The position numbers and the translations under genes are program-made. DNA of 64,000 bases. It comes from Burkholderiaceae bacterium 26 (GTDB lineage Bacteria; Pseudomonadota; Gammaproteobacteria; Burkholderiales; Burkholderiaceae). The stretch lies in contig JYOB01000014.1 of the NCBI GenBank assembly GCA_000955795.1, positions 326,514-390,513 of the forward strand, given 5' to 3'. The notes beneath the pieces were generated by a model. The model was given only the letters and a program-made list of their open reading frames with translations, made no database searches and was not told the origin of the DNA. Positions within the stretch are counted from its first letter, which is position 1. Each line of letters opens with the position of its first letter. This document shows, one piece after another, positions 1 through 8,535 of the stretch.

Positions 1-426
1 CGCGCCCGAGATGGCGACTTCCCCTTGAATTTATGTGACCGTGCGGGGAAGGAGGCAAACTCGCTGCGCTCAAACAGGCCTCCTTCCTTTATCCGCCCGC
101 TCACAGAAATTCAAGGCGCCATCAAGGGCAAGGTACGGCCACACCATCGAAGTACAGCCGCAGTGGTGCTTACAGGGCAAGACGCAAAGCGAAGCGAGCA
201 AACGAGCGGTGGAGTGCGAGCGAAGCGAAGCAGCACACAGCAACAACCGAGACGCCTCCAGGCCACGCAAACCACCGTTTTGGCCGTTGACGTTCCTGCC
301 CTAGATGGCGCCTTGGATTTGTGTTGCGGGGAGGAAAAAGAGGGGAGGCCTGTCTGAGCGAAGCGAGTTTGCCTCCCCTCCCTTCCCGCGACACAAATCC
401 AAGGGGAAGTCGCCATCTCGGGCGCG
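1..426. repeat. Nested inverted repeat of two palindromic units
   Basis: The reverse complement of about 300-426 aligns over its whole length with 1-126. The terminal 26 bases (1-26 against 401-426) match perfectly and the rest matches at roughly 80-85% by eye. Each arm is itself a palindromic unit: GATGGCG...CCTTGAATTT is answered by AAATTCAAGGCGCCATC, around an inner GGAGGC...GCCTCC core. The stretch between the arms (127-299) shows no convincing gene. Short frames that read through the region have the skewed composition expected from repeats. I read it as a dispersed intergenic palindromic element inserted twice in opposite orientation downstream of kdpC. Confidence 0.75.
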
Positions 427-530
427 CCTTTCTTTTGCTTACTTTTCTTTGGCAAGACAAAGAAAAGTGAGTCGGTCCCGGCAGGGAACGAAAGGGGTGT
501 GGACCACCAACATCAAAGCCAGCACCCCAC
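427..530. repeat. Hairpin-containing intergenic repeat, copy 1
   Basis: Contains the stem CTTTTCTTT / AAAGAAAAG around GGCAAGAC (about 450-476), followed by a GTGAGTCGG...CGGCAGGGAACG tail. A diverged copy lies at about 56672-56768. It begins at the edge of the palindromic arm and ends just before the kdpC stop codon, so it forms the 3' flank of the kdp transcript and may act as its terminator. No gene is supported in this stretch. Confidence 0.6.
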
Positions 531-535
531 CAACC

Positions 536-1150
536 TCACTTCAATTCATCCAACGCCAAATTCAGTTCCAACACATTCACGGTAGGCTCCCCAAACACCC
601 CAAGAATCGGCCCCTTGGTGTTCTCAGCCACCGCCTTCTTCACCAGCTCAGTCGACAGATGCCGCGCACGCGCCACGCGCTCAACTTGGTACGCCGCAGC
701 AGCCGGACTGATCTGCGGGTCCAGCCCGCTAGCTGACGCCGTCACAAGATCAGCAGGAATCGGCGCACTGTTCGTCGGGTCCGCTGCCTTGAGGGCAGCA
801 ATGCGTGCCTTGGCTGCCTCCGTCAACGCGGGGTTGCTCGGCCCCAGGTTGGAGCCGCTAGAAGCCTGCGCGTTATACGCGTTTGGCGCAGTCGCCGAGA
901 TCCGCCCCCAGAAATACTCCGGCGACTCAAAGTTCTGCCCGATCAACGACGAGCCGACCGCCTTGCCGTTGCGCTCGATGATCGAGCCCCCGGCCTGCGC
1001 CGGAAACATCGCCTTGCCAATGCCCGTCACCACCACCGGATACAGCACCCCGGTAATGAGCGACAGCCCAATGAAGACCGCCAGCGCCGCACGCAGCAGC
1101 CCACCTTGTTGCGGCACATCGGCCTGCACGTTTTGTGTTGTGGTTGCCAT
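536..1150 (-). CDS. kdpC: Potassium-transporting ATPase KdpC subunit
   Basis: 204 aa. KdpC is the single-span periplasmic subunit that bridges KdpA and KdpB and raises ATP affinity in the high-affinity K+ pump. One N-terminal membrane helix (residues about 17-42, [21 protein letters not shown]) precedes the family block [17 protein letters not shown], and the conserved tail [18 protein letters not shown] is intact. Its length matches the family. It starts 15 bp after the kdpB stop and is the last gene of the kdp run. No kdpD or kdpE is visible before the window begins, so the sensor genes, if adjacent, lie beyond the repeat cluster at 1-530. Confidence 0.97.
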   Translation of the reverse strand: MATTTQNVQADVPQQGGLLRAALAVFIGLSLITGVLYPVVVTGIGKAMFPAQAGGSIIERNGKAVGSSLIGQNFESPEYFWGRISATAPNAYNAQASSGSNLGPSNPALTEAAKARIAALKAADPTNSAPIPADLVTASASGLDPQISPAAAAYQVERVARARHLSTELVKKAVAENTKGPILGVFGEPTVNVLELNLALDELK

Positions 1151-1165
1151 GAATGCACTCCTTCC

Positions 1166-3379
1166 TTAAACCCAGCCCATTGCGGCCAGGAACATGTCGA
1201 TGATCTTGATGCCCGGGAAGGGCAGCAGCAGGCCGCCCAGGCCGTAGACCAAGAGGTTCCGGCGCAGCAGCGCAGCCGCCCCCAGCGCGCGGTATTTCAC
1301 GCCCTTGAGTGCCAGCGGAATCAGGAACACGATGATCAGCGCGTTGAAAATCACCGCGCTCATCACCGCCGATGCCGGCGTGGCCAGATGCATCACGTTC
1401 AGCGCGGCAAGCTGCGGATACGTGGTCGCAAACGCGGCCGGGATGATGGCGAAGTACTTCGCCACGTCATTGGCGATCGAGAACGTGGTGAGTGAGCCGC
1501 GCGTCATCAGCATCTGCTTGCCGATCTCGACAATCTGGATCAGCTTGGTGGGGCTGGAATCCAGGTCGACCATGTTGCCGGCCTCCTTGGCGGCCTGCGT
1601 GCCGCTGTTCATGGCGACGGCCACGTCGGCCTGTGCCAGCGCGGGGGCATCGTTGGTGCCGTCACCGGTCATGGCAACAAGGCGGCCTTGCGCTTGCTGC
1701 TCGCGGATCAGCGCAAGCTTGGTCTCCGGCGTGGCCTCGGCAATGAAGTCGTCAACACCCGCTTCCGCAGCGATGGAGGCGGCGGTGAGGCGGTTGTCGC
1801 CGGTGATCATCACCGTCTTGATGCCCATCTGGCGCAGCTCGGCAAAGCGCTCGCGGATGCCGGCCTTGACGATGTCTTTCAGCTCCACCACGCCGAGCAC
1901 GCGGTCGTTGTCGGACACCACCAGCGGCGTGCCGCCTTGGCGTGCGACGTCATCCACGGCGGTGGACACGGCATCGGGAAACTTGCCGGCCAGCAGCGTC
2001 ACATGCGTGCGAATCGCATCGGCCGCGCCCTTGCGGATCTGGCGTGCGTCGCCTGCATACGAAACGTTGATGCCGCTCATACGCGTTTGCGCAGAGAAGG
2101 CGACGTACACCGGCTGCGTCTTCGCAAGGGCCGCTTCATCGATGGACGCCTCGCCCAGGTTGCGTGCCAGCGTGACGATGCTGCGGCCTTCCGGCGTTTC
2201 ATCGGCCAGCGACGACAGCCATGCCGCCTCGGCCAACTGCTTGGCCGTCACGCCCGGTGCTGGAATGAAGCGCGACGCCTGACGGTTGCCGTGCGTGATC
2301 GTGCCGGTCTTGTCGAGCAGCAGCACATCCACATCACCGGCAGCCTCCACGGCGCGGCCCGACGTGGCGATCACGTTGGCCTGCATCATGCGGCTCATGC
2401 CGGCCACGCCAATGGCCGACAGCAACCCGCCGATGGTGGTCGGAATCAAACACACCAGCAGCGCGACCAGCACGGTAATGGTGATGGGCGAGCCGGCCTT
2501 CATCGCGTCCACCGAGAAGATCGAGTACGGCAGCAGCGTGACGGTCGCCAGCATCAGGATGATGGTCAGGCTCACCAGCAGGATCGTCAGCGCCAGCTCG
2601 TTGGGCGTCTTCTGGCGCTTGGCGCCTTCCACCATCGAGATCATCCGATCAAGGAAGCTCTCGCCGGGGTTGGCGGTGATGCGCACGATGATCCAGTCCG
2701 ACAGCACGCGCGTGCCGCCGGTCACGGACGAGAAGTCCCCGCCCGATTCGCGGATGACCGGTGCCGATTCGCCCGTGATGGCGCTTTCGTCCACCGAGGC
2801 CACGCCTTCGATCACCTCGCCATCGCCGGGCACCATGTCGCCGGCTTCGATCAGCACGATGTCGCCACGGCGCAGGGCGGTGGCGGCGCGCGCTTCCACG
2901 CGGTCCCTGCGGTGCGGGTCTGCCAGCACCTTGGCCTGCACGGTGGTCTTGATGCCGCGCAGCGATGCCGCCTGCTGCTTGCTGCGGCCCTCGGCCAGCG
3001 CTTCGGCAAAGTTGGCAAACAGCACCGTGAACCACAGCCACACCGATACGGCGAGGATGAACCCTGCGGGCGCTTCCGCCTGGCCGCGCAGCGCCATCAC
3101 CCACAGGATGGTGGTGAGGATGCTGCCGATATAGACGACAAACATCACCGGGTTCTTGGCCTGCGCGCGCGGCGACAGCTTGCGGAAGCTATCCACAATG
3201 GCGGGCTTGACCAGCGCCGACGAGAACATCGACAGCTTGCGCACATCCTTGGCAGATAGCGTCGTGTGCGTGCTGCGCGCCTGCGGCTCGGCGGCGGCAG
3301 TACCAGTACCGGCGCTCGGCTCAAGCTTGTGCTTGACCGTACGCACAGCGGGTTCGGATTCGGGATAACGGATAGCCAT
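1166..3379 (-). CDS. kdpB: Potassium-transporting ATPase KdpB subunit
   Basis: 737 aa P-type ATPase that energises K+ uptake through KdpA. Visible motifs: actuator loop TGES, phosphorylation site [21 protein letters not shown] in the nucleotide region, and the hinge [21 protein letters not shown]. The N terminus is about 50 residues longer than in the E. coli protein and its first 45 residues are low complexity. The ATG at 3379 has AGGTG at a suitable distance. It is separated from kdpA by 158 bp, most of which is a 127-bp palindromic repeat. This is unusual, because kdpA and kdpB are normally almost contiguous. The repeat may alter mRNA stability or the KdpA:KdpB ratio (inference). Confidence 0.97.
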   Translation of the reverse strand: MAIRYPESEPAVRTVKHKLEPSAGTGTAAAEPQARSTHTTLSAKDVRKLSMFSSALVKPAIVDSFRKLSPRAQAKNPVMFVVYIGSILTTILWVMALRGQAEAPAGFILAVSVWLWFTVLFANFAEALAEGRSKQQAASLRGIKTTVQAKVLADPHRRDRVEARAATALRRGDIVLIEAGDMVPGDGEVIEGVASVDESAITGESAPVIRESGGDFSSVTGGTRVLSDWIIVRITANPGESFLDRMISMVEGAKRQKTPNELALTILLVSLTIILMLATVTLLPYSIFSVDAMKAGSPITITVLVALLVCLIPTTIGGLLSAIGVAGMSRMMQANVIATSGRAVEAAGDVDVLLLDKTGTITHGNRQASRFIPAPGVTAKQLAEAAWLSSLADETPEGRSIVTLARNLGEASIDEAALAKTQPVYVAFSAQTRMSGINVSYAGDARQIRKGAADAIRTHVTLLAGKFPDAVSTAVDDVARQGGTPLVVSDNDRVLGVVELKDIVKAGIRERFAELRQMGIKTVMITGDNRLTAASIAAEAGVDDFIAEATPETKLALIREQQAQGRLVAMTGDGTNDAPALAQADVAVAMNSGTQAAKEAGNMVDLDSSPTKLIQIVEIGKQMLMTRGSLTTFSIANDVAKYFAIIPAAFATTYPQLAALNVMHLATPASAVMSAVIFNALIIVFLIPLALKGVKYRALGAAALLRRNLLVYGLGGLLLPFPGIKIIDMFLAAMGWV

Positions 3380-3413
3380 AAGGCACCTGTTGATATTGAG
3401 TGGACTACGCGCC

Positions 3414-3540
3414 GTGGAACCTGCTCATGATCCGTAGCGAGCGGCCCGAGGTTGGCGCGAGAAGCGCAGCCGTACACGTGTACGGTGAGCATCGCAGGGC
3501 CAAGATCGGGACGCGTAGTAGGAACATGGGCAGGTTCTTA
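3414..3540. repeat. 127-bp palindromic intergenic repeat, copy 1 (kdpA-kdpB)
   Basis: An imperfect full-length palindrome. The left end GAACCTGCTCATGATCC mirrors the right end GGAACATGGGCAGGTTC, and the centre is the perfect CCGTACACGTGTACGG. The copy at 27074-27200 is exactly the same length and roughly 85% identical by eye, with no gaps. The last three bases (TTA, 3538-3540) are the complement of the kdpA TAA stop, so the element begins at the stop codon. It has no coding potential of its own. Confidence 0.85.
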
Positions 3541-5310
3541 GCGTGCGAGGTGTTCTGCGATTGGGCCGAGCGCGAGCGCTGGGATGTACGTGAGCGCGCC
3601 CACCAGCAGCACCGAGCCGATCAGCAGCACCACAAACAGCGGCCCATGCGTGGGCAGCGTGCCGGCCGTCACGGGCAGGCGCTTCTTGGCGGCAAACGTG
3701 CCTGCCATGGCCAGCACCGGCACGATGATCCAGAAGCGGCCCAGCCACATGCAGATGCCCAGCGCCACGTTGTAGAACGGCGTATTGGCAGACAGGCCCG
3801 CAAACGCGCTGCCGTTGTTGTTGGCGGCAGACGAGAAGGCGTACAGCACTTCAGAGAAGCCGTGCGTGCCGGGGTTGAAGATGCCCGCCTTGCCCTGTGT
3901 GACCACCACGGCGATGGCCGTGCCCACGAGCACCAGCAGCGGCGTGACGAGGATGGCGATGGAGGTCATCTTCATCTCGAACACCTCGATCTTCTTGCCG
4001 AGGTATTCCGGCGTGCGGCCGATCATCAAACCGGCAATGAACACAGCCAGGATGGCGTACACCAGCATGCCGTACAGGCCCGAGCCCACACCGCCAAACA
4101 CCACTTCGCCCAGTTGCATCAGGAACATCGGCACGAACCCGCCCAGCGCGGTCAGCGAGTCATGCATGGCATTCACCGCCCCGCACGACGCTGCCGTGGT
4201 GATGGTGGCAAACAGCGACGACGCCACGATGCCGAAGCGCGTCTCCTTGCCTTCCATGTTGCCCGCGGCCTGGTCGATGCCGAGGTTGGCGAGCATCGGA
4301 TTGGCGTGCAGCTCAGACCAAGCCAGGAACGTAGCAAGCGCCACGAACAACACCGTCATCGCGGCCAGCACGGCCCAGCCTTGCCGGCCATCACCCACCA
4401 TGCCGCCAAACGTAAAGCACAGCGCTGCCGGGATGATGAAGATCGCCAGCATCTGCACGAAGTTGGTCTGCGCGTTGGGGTTCTCGTACGGGTGTGCGGA
4501 GTTGGCGTTGAAGAAGCCGCCACCGTTGGTGCCCAGCATCTTGATCGCCTCTTGCGACGCGACCGGGCCCATGGGCAGGGTCTGCGTTTGCGTGGTGGCT
4601 TTCTCGGTGACAGGGTTGCCTTGCGCATCCTTGAGCGGGTTGCCCTGCGCATCCATCTTCGGGTTGTCGTACGTGGTGGCGGTGACGGTGGTCACCTCCT
4701 TGTAGCCATCGAAGTTCTGGATCACGCCCTGGCTCACGAAGAACACCGACACCAGAATCGACAGCGGCAGCAGCACGTAGACCGTGGCGCGCGTGAAGTC
4801 GACCCAGAAGTTGCCGATGGTGTTGGCCGAGTGGCGCGCAAAGCCGCGAATGAGCGCAATCACCACCGCAATGCCGGTCGCCGCAGACAGAAAGTTCTGC
4901 ACCGCCAGGCCGAGCATCTGCGTGAGATAGCTCATCGTGCTTTCGCCCGAATAGCCTTGCCAGTTGGTGTTGCTCACAAAGCTGATGGCCGTGTTGAAAG
5001 ATGAATCCGGCGTAACGGCAGCAAAGCCCTGCGGGTTGAGCGGCAGCCACTGCTGCGCGCGCTGCAGCGCATACACCGCCAGCGCGCCCAGCACGTTGAC
5101 GACGATAAGGGCCAGCGCATAGCGCTTCCAGCCCATCTCGGCCTGCGGGTTGACGCCGGCCACGCGATAGAACAACCGCTCGATGGGGCCGAGCCAGTGC
5201 GTGCGCGATGGCTTGTCACCAAACACGCCGGTCATATACGCGCCCAGCGGTTTGGCCAGAACCAGCAGCACGACCAGGTAGATCGCCAGCTGGAGGAGGA
5301 ACGCATTCAT
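3538..5310 (-). CDS. kdpA: Potassium-transporting ATPase KdpA subunit
   Basis: 590 aa polytopic K+-translocating subunit. I chose the ATG at 5310 ([14 protein letters not shown]). The open frame runs upstream to 5406, but those codons overlap kdpF and give an implausible Cys/Ser/Pro-rich leader. Selectivity-filter segments are visible at [12 protein letters not shown] and at [20 protein letters not shown], both typical of KdpA. About ten hydrophobic spans cover the rest. It lies 19 bp after the kdpF stop. The TAA stop coincides with the end of the 127-bp repeat. Confidence 0.97.
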   Translation of the reverse strand: MNAFLLQLAIYLVVLLVLAKPLGAYMTGVFGDKPSRTHWLGPIERLFYRVAGVNPQAEMGWKRYALALIVVNVLGALAVYALQRAQQWLPLNPQGFAAVTPDSSFNTAISFVSNTNWQGYSGESTMSYLTQMLGLAVQNFLSAATGIAVVIALIRGFARHSANTIGNFWVDFTRATVYVLLPLSILVSVFFVSQGVIQNFDGYKEVTTVTATTYDNPKMDAQGNPLKDAQGNPVTEKATTQTQTLPMGPVASQEAIKMLGTNGGGFFNANSAHPYENPNAQTNFVQMLAIFIIPAALCFTFGGMVGDGRQGWAVLAAMTVLFVALATFLAWSELHANPMLANLGIDQAAGNMEGKETRFGIVASSLFATITTAASCGAVNAMHDSLTALGGFVPMFLMQLGEVVFGGVGSGLYGMLVYAILAVFIAGLMIGRTPEYLGKKIEVFEMKMTSIAILVTPLLVLVGTAIAVVVTQGKAGIFNPGTHGFSEVLYAFSSAANNNGSAFAGLSANTPFYNVALGICMWLGRFWIIVPVLAMAGTFAAKKRLPVTAGTLPTHGPLFVVLLIGSVLLVGALTYIPALALGPIAEHLAR

Positions 5311-5329
5311 GGTGTGCCTCGCAGTGTTG

Positions 5330-5419
5330 TTAGAAGCGTTCGGGCCACAAGAGGGCGACGAACAAGTAGACGAGCAGAACCACCGTGATGGCCCCGGACA
5401 GCACATAGAGCCAGGTCAT
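5330..5419 (-). CDS. kdpF: KdpF small membrane subunit
   Basis: 29 aa: [16 protein letters not shown], then [13 protein letters not shown]. This is one hydrophobic helix ending in the W-P-E-R-F type tail of KdpF, and the length is the same as in E. coli. KdpF stabilises the KdpFABC complex in the inner membrane. Its ATG overlaps the TGA of the preceding 41-codon frame (ATGA), which indicates translational coupling. It ends 19 bp before the kdpA start. Confidence 0.93.
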   Translation of the reverse strand: MTWLYVLSGAITVVLLVYLFVALLWPERF

Positions 5420-5541
5420 TGCTGTTTCTCCATCGCGTGCGTGGTGGGTTGGTCTTTGGTGGCAAGCCGGCCGGAGAGGGCGAGCAAGCCGCCCACTGCC
5501 AGGGCCAGCACCGCAAGGCCGGCGAGATAAACGAGGTCCAT
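5416..5541 (-). CDS. 41-aa predicted membrane peptide upstream of kdpF
   Basis: Translates as MDLVYLAGLAVLALAVGGLLA, then [20 protein letters not shown]: one N-terminal transmembrane helix and a short polar tail. GAAAGGGGAGCAC lies just upstream of the ATG as a good ribosome-binding site. Its stop overlaps the kdpF start (ATGA), and it lies 31 bp after the porin stop. I know of similar small frames ahead of kdpF in other proteobacteria but cannot name a family with certainty. It may be an accessory peptide of the Kdp complex, or it may exist mainly to couple translation of kdpF. Confidence 0.7.
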   Translation of the reverse strand: MDLVYLAGLAVLALAVGGLLALSGRLATKDQPTTHAMEKQQ

Positions 5542-5572
5542 ATGTGCTCCCCTTTCCTTCAGGTCGTCGTGG

Positions 5573-6379
5573 TTAGAACGTCTTGGTCACGGCCAGCAGC
5601 GCGGTGGCCTTGCCCATGTAATTGCCGCGCGTGTTGGTGTAGGCGGCGCGCGCAGCGTTGGTGTCGATGTACGCAAGCGATGCCGTCCAGCCGCTGCCGA
5701 AGTCTTTCGTCACGCCCACCTTCCAGTCGGCATACGACGTGCGCACCACCTGATGCGGCACCTGCTGATAGCCCACGTGCAGGTTCAGCGTCAGGCCCCA
5801 GAAGCCGGTGTCGAAGTTGCCCGACAAGTCGAAGTACTGGCTGTGGTGGCTATCTGCAAAACCGAACAGGTTGGAGAACGCGTGCGAGTACTTGAACGAG
5901 ACCGGTCCGTAGCCGATCTGTGCATAACCCTCGGTGGTGTGCGGGCGGGTGTAGCCGTCGGGGTAGCTGCCCGGGTAGTAGTACTGCAGCACGCCCACAT
6001 CAATGGGCACGTCCTTCATCAGCTCGGTCTTGTAGCCGCCGTAGAAATCCATCTCGATGGGGGCGGAGACGTTGGGGTTGGAATCCCCCAGCCAACTGAT
6101 CGACGAGTTCCAGTTGCCCACGTAGAAGCCGTTGGGCAGCGCGTAATCCACACCGCCCTGAATGGCCGGCTTGTTGTTGGTCTGCATGAGACCGCGATAG
6201 CGGTACTGGCTGGCCAGCGTGACGTTGGCCGTCAACGGGCTGGCAGGGGCGGCCGGAGTGGCGACAAGTGCCGGCGCAGCGTCAGTGGACTGCGCAAAAG
6301 CAGCCGCGCTCGACAGTGCTGCGGCACAGAAGACAACGCCACCGATGACGGTGGCGTGCAAAGAAACCTTGGCTTGCAT
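5573..6379 (-). CDS. TorF family putative outer-membrane porin
   Basis: 268 aa. The signal peptide (residues 1-30, cleavage after SSAAAFA) is followed by a Pro/Ala linker and LTANVTLASQYRYRGLMQTN, the hallmark start of the TorF/gcw_chp family of about 250-residue beta-barrel proteins. Alternating amphipathic strands follow and the C terminus is aromatic (VTKTF). It is the first gene of the run into kdpFABC, only 31 bp before the small membrane peptide. It is therefore likely co-expressed with the K+ pump and may supply outer-membrane passage under potassium limitation (inference). Confidence 0.85.
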   Translation of the reverse strand: MQAKVSLHATVIGGVVFCAAALSSAAAFAQSTDAAPALVATPAAPASPLTANVTLASQYRYRGLMQTNNKPAIQGGVDYALPNGFYVGNWNSSISWLGDSNPNVSAPIEMDFYGGYKTELMKDVPIDVGVLQYYYPGSYPDGYTRPHTTEGYAQIGYGPVSFKYSHAFSNLFGFADSHHSQYFDLSGNFDTGFWGLTLNLHVGYQQVPHQVVRTSYADWKVGVTKDFGSGWTASLAYIDTNAARAAYTNTRGNYMGKATALLAVTKTF

Positions 6380-6754
6380 GGACCTTTCCCTTGTTGTTTT
6401 GGGTGCCGCATGGCCCGGCGCAGGTGCGCGTCAACGGGGCCGGATGCGGCGTGCAGGCAGGCTCCCGTCACAGGGCCTGCGTGCAGTGCAACAGTAGGGA
6501 AAGGGGGGTAAAAACGGGGTAAAGGTTGGGGGGAGGGGTGTAAACGCCGTGTAAAAACGCACCACTGCCGGATCAGCGATTGATGGGCAGTGGCCTTCTA
6601 ACCAGTCGCCAACTTTGAGCAGCCGCAGCACATCCAACAGGCACAAACCTTTGCAGATATCCAGGCCCCTTCTGGCTAGGCTTGGTCGCGACTCTTTCGG
6701 CTTGCCGAGAACGGCAAGGTCAACGCGATACACAACGAGCTAGGAGATGCGCGC
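6380..6754. promoter_or_regulatory. Divergent intergenic region with KdpE-like direct repeats
   Basis: Read on the minus strand towards the porin, this region holds two direct copies, TTTTTACAC (6549-6557) and GTTTACACC (6537-6545), spaced 11 bp apart, followed by CCTCCCC. Two TTTACCC-type copies at a similar spacing follow. The E. coli KdpE site has the same T-rich, TTTACACCCC character, so I infer a KdpE operator controlling torF-kdpFABC. The remainder towards 6755 is ordinary leader sequence for the PAAR gene, ending in the ribosome-binding site TAGGAG. Confidence 0.45.
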
Positions 6755-7315
6755 ATGGCAGATATGCGAGAGGCCCTGAAGCATGGGGACATAACCACCA
6801 CCGGCGGCAGGTTGATTTCTTCAGTGGTTGGCTTTAAGCACCATGGTGTCGAGGTGGGGCAGGAAGGAGACCTTGCCACCTGTCCTGCATGCGGGACGAT
6901 TGGCAAGGTATTCAACGACGCCTATCCGAGCTTCACCCTTCGAAGCGGGCTGCAAATCTTGGTGCGGGGCGCCAGGGTAATGTGCCAATGCAAAACGAAG
7001 CCGCTGGTTATTCCGTCGCAGCACAACTTCAACATTGAGGTCAATCGGCAAGGTGCTGGCGCCAGCGCCGAAATGCCTGTGTATTGCAAAGGTTCGGCCA
7101 GAAACAGTGTCGACGGTGAAATCATCGAACAGTATTACGAAATCTTGGGAGACGACGGGCAGCCTATCGACGGCTATCGCTATGACTTGTTCTCCGACGA
7201 GGGGCGGTTCGTTCGGAACAGCGTCATGACGAACGGACGCACCGTTGCCGTGACCGGTGAACGTCATCTGAGAATTGTGATGTGGCTGGACAAAAATGGG
7301 CAGGAGTGCGCATGA
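6755..7315 (+). CDS. PAAR domain-containing protein
   Basis: 186 aa. Residues about 10-90 form a PAAR-like domain (GDITTTGGRLISSVVG, then CPACGTIG and VRGARVMCQCKTKP). This is the conical tip that sharpens the VgrG spike of type VI secretion systems. The C-terminal half (about 95-186: EIIEQYYEILGDDGQPIDGYRYDLF and TVAVTGERHLRIVMWLD) looks like the extension found in PAAR proteins that carry a separate effector. Its stop overlaps the next start (ATGA). No other type VI secretion gene is present nearby, so this is an orphan PAAR cargo locus. Confidence 0.85.
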   Translation: MADMREALKHGDITTTGGRLISSVVGFKHHGVEVGQEGDLATCPACGTIGKVFNDAYPSFTLRSGLQILVRGARVMCQCKTKPLVIPSQHNFNIEVNRQGAGASAEMPVYCKGSARNSVDGEIIEQYYEILGDDGQPIDGYRYDLFSDEGRFVRNSVMTNGRTVAVTGERHLRIVMWLDKNGQECA

Positions 7316-7926
7316 GCGAGAAACTGAATGCAGAAACTCGCCTTCTTGCGGCTATCGCATATGGCGAGTCTTCGACTAAAGACGTATTTGAGGAAATGGC
7401 AGCGCTCGCGAACGTGATGGTTCGACAATCAAGGGCACGAGGTTACGCCTCGATAGCGGCCTTCACCGCAAAAGAAAAATCCTTCTCCTTTGTTGTTGCG
7501 GATGGAAACGAAAGATTCGGGAGGCTGATGCGCGCTTCAGAGGCTGACATCGGGAGATCACGGGCCATGTCGGATGCTGTGAGGGCTGCGGAGAATGCGT
7601 TGAACGGTGGCCACGATTATTCTGGCGGCGCCTACTTCTGGGATGGCGCAGACATTAAGTCCAACTACAGCACGCATTTCAAGGTAAGGCATGGCATTAG
7701 GTTCACGCTTCCCAATCACAACCTATACGGAATCAAAGAGTCCACAAAGCTTGTGATCAAGACAAAAACTACCAAGACAAAAAAGAACGGAAAAATTGAG
7801 GTGAAGACGGAGGAGGTATATCGCTACGATCACATTTACGATTCAACCGCAGCACATGGCGGAACGATATTCTGGAAGCAAAATTCTGACTATCTAAAAT
7901 TCACAAAATCCAAGGAGCATTTGTGA
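7312..7926 (+). CDS. SleB-like cell-wall hydrolase, candidate type VI effector
   Basis: 204 aa from the ATG at 7312, which overlaps the PAAR stop. The N-terminal pattern LLAAIAYGES...MAALANVMVRQ and the later DYSGGAYFWDGADI resemble the SleB/hydrolase_2 fold (catalytic Glu in the xYGE motif, then a GA-x-F/Y block). That fold cleaves peptidoglycan. The C-terminal third is Lys-rich (KLVIKTKTTKTKKNGKIEVK) and probably not enzymatic. There is no signal peptide, as expected for cargo delivered with a PAAR tip. It overlaps the next gene, a secreted protein. Assignment as a type VI antibacterial effector is an inference from motif and context. Confidence 0.6.
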   Translation: MSEKLNAETRLLAAIAYGESSTKDVFEEMAALANVMVRQSRARGYASIAAFTAKEKSFSFVVADGNERFGRLMRASEADIGRSRAMSDAVRAAENALNGGHDYSGGAYFWDGADIKSNYSTHFKVRHGIRFTLPNHNLYGIKESTKLVIKTKTTKTKKNGKIEVKTEEVYRYDHIYDSTAAHGGTIFWKQNSDYLKFTKSKEHL

Positions 7927-8453
7927 AGCGATTGATAGGACTGTGCTTGGGATTGTTTTCGCTCAACGCGCTAGCTCAGATTCCAGAATCAGTCGTGAGA
8001 AGCTGCATGCTGCTGGAAAGTGCCGGGCCGGAGGTCGAATACAGCGAGCTTGATAGCGCCGGAACAGTCAGTGACGATGAAATTCACGGCTACTCGCTTT
8101 TTTCCTATGTTCGCCACGGCGTAACGTTTGGCTATGCGACTGCGAACAAGGGTTCGCGTGACCTGATCGTTGTCGGAGATCGGAGGATTCCGATTTCCCA
8201 GGCAAAGAGGCTAGGAAGAGATCGTTCACAACGCATTGATTCTTCGAAGGCCATTTATTCGATCCTAACCAAGGCGCATAAAAACTATTTCTGCATTGCG
8301 TCGAATTTCGGCGGACTGGGTCGGAGCGGTTCGTTCCAAAATGTTCGGCAAGCCTACATAGCACCGTTGAAAATCGCTCCTAGCGGTACCAGCATGGAAG
8401 CGGTCTATTACGGCGTGCGAGATATTCGGAATTTCGCAAACAAGGCGGAATAG
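7923..8453 (+). CDS. Secreted protein, candidate immunity partner
   Basis: 176 aa with a GTG start at 7923 that overlaps the TGA of the hydrolase gene. A clear signal peptide (MKRLIGLCLGLFSLNALA) directs it to the periplasm, where a peptidoglycan-degrading toxin would act. The mature part has two or three cysteines and no family that I recognise. Its position directly after a PAAR/hydrolase pair and its export suggest the cognate immunity protein. Lower GC than the neighbouring housekeeping genes, visible in AT-rich codons at 7740-8000, fits horizontal acquisition of the three-gene cassette. Confidence 0.6.
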   Translation: MKRLIGLCLGLFSLNALAQIPESVVRSCMLLESAGPEVEYSELDSAGTVSDDEIHGYSLFSYVRHGVTFGYATANKGSRDLIVVGDRRIPISQAKRLGRDRSQRIDSSKAIYSILTKAHKNYFCIASNFGGLGRSGSFQNVRQAYIAPLKIAPSGTSMEAVYYGVRDIRNFANKAE

Positions 8454-8483
8454 AGAAGGGGGCAATGCCACGGGTGGTTCACT

Positions 8484-8512
8484 GCATGGAAGCCGCGCAA
8501 GGCGGCTTCCGT
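8484..8512. terminator. Hairpin between convergent genes
   Basis: Perfect 9-bp stem GGAAGCCGC / GCGGCTTCC around a short GCAAG loop (8488-8510). It lies between the convergent immunity-like gene and the 157-aa gene. There is no long U-tract on either side, so terminator function is only likely. Confidence 0.5.
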
Positions 8513-8535
8513 CACGTGCAGCACTACGCCTCGTG

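Noticed and set aside
5311-5406. Upstream extension of kdpA by 32 codons
   Set aside because: Overlaps kdpF and encodes a Cys/Ser/Pro-rich leader not found in KdpA.
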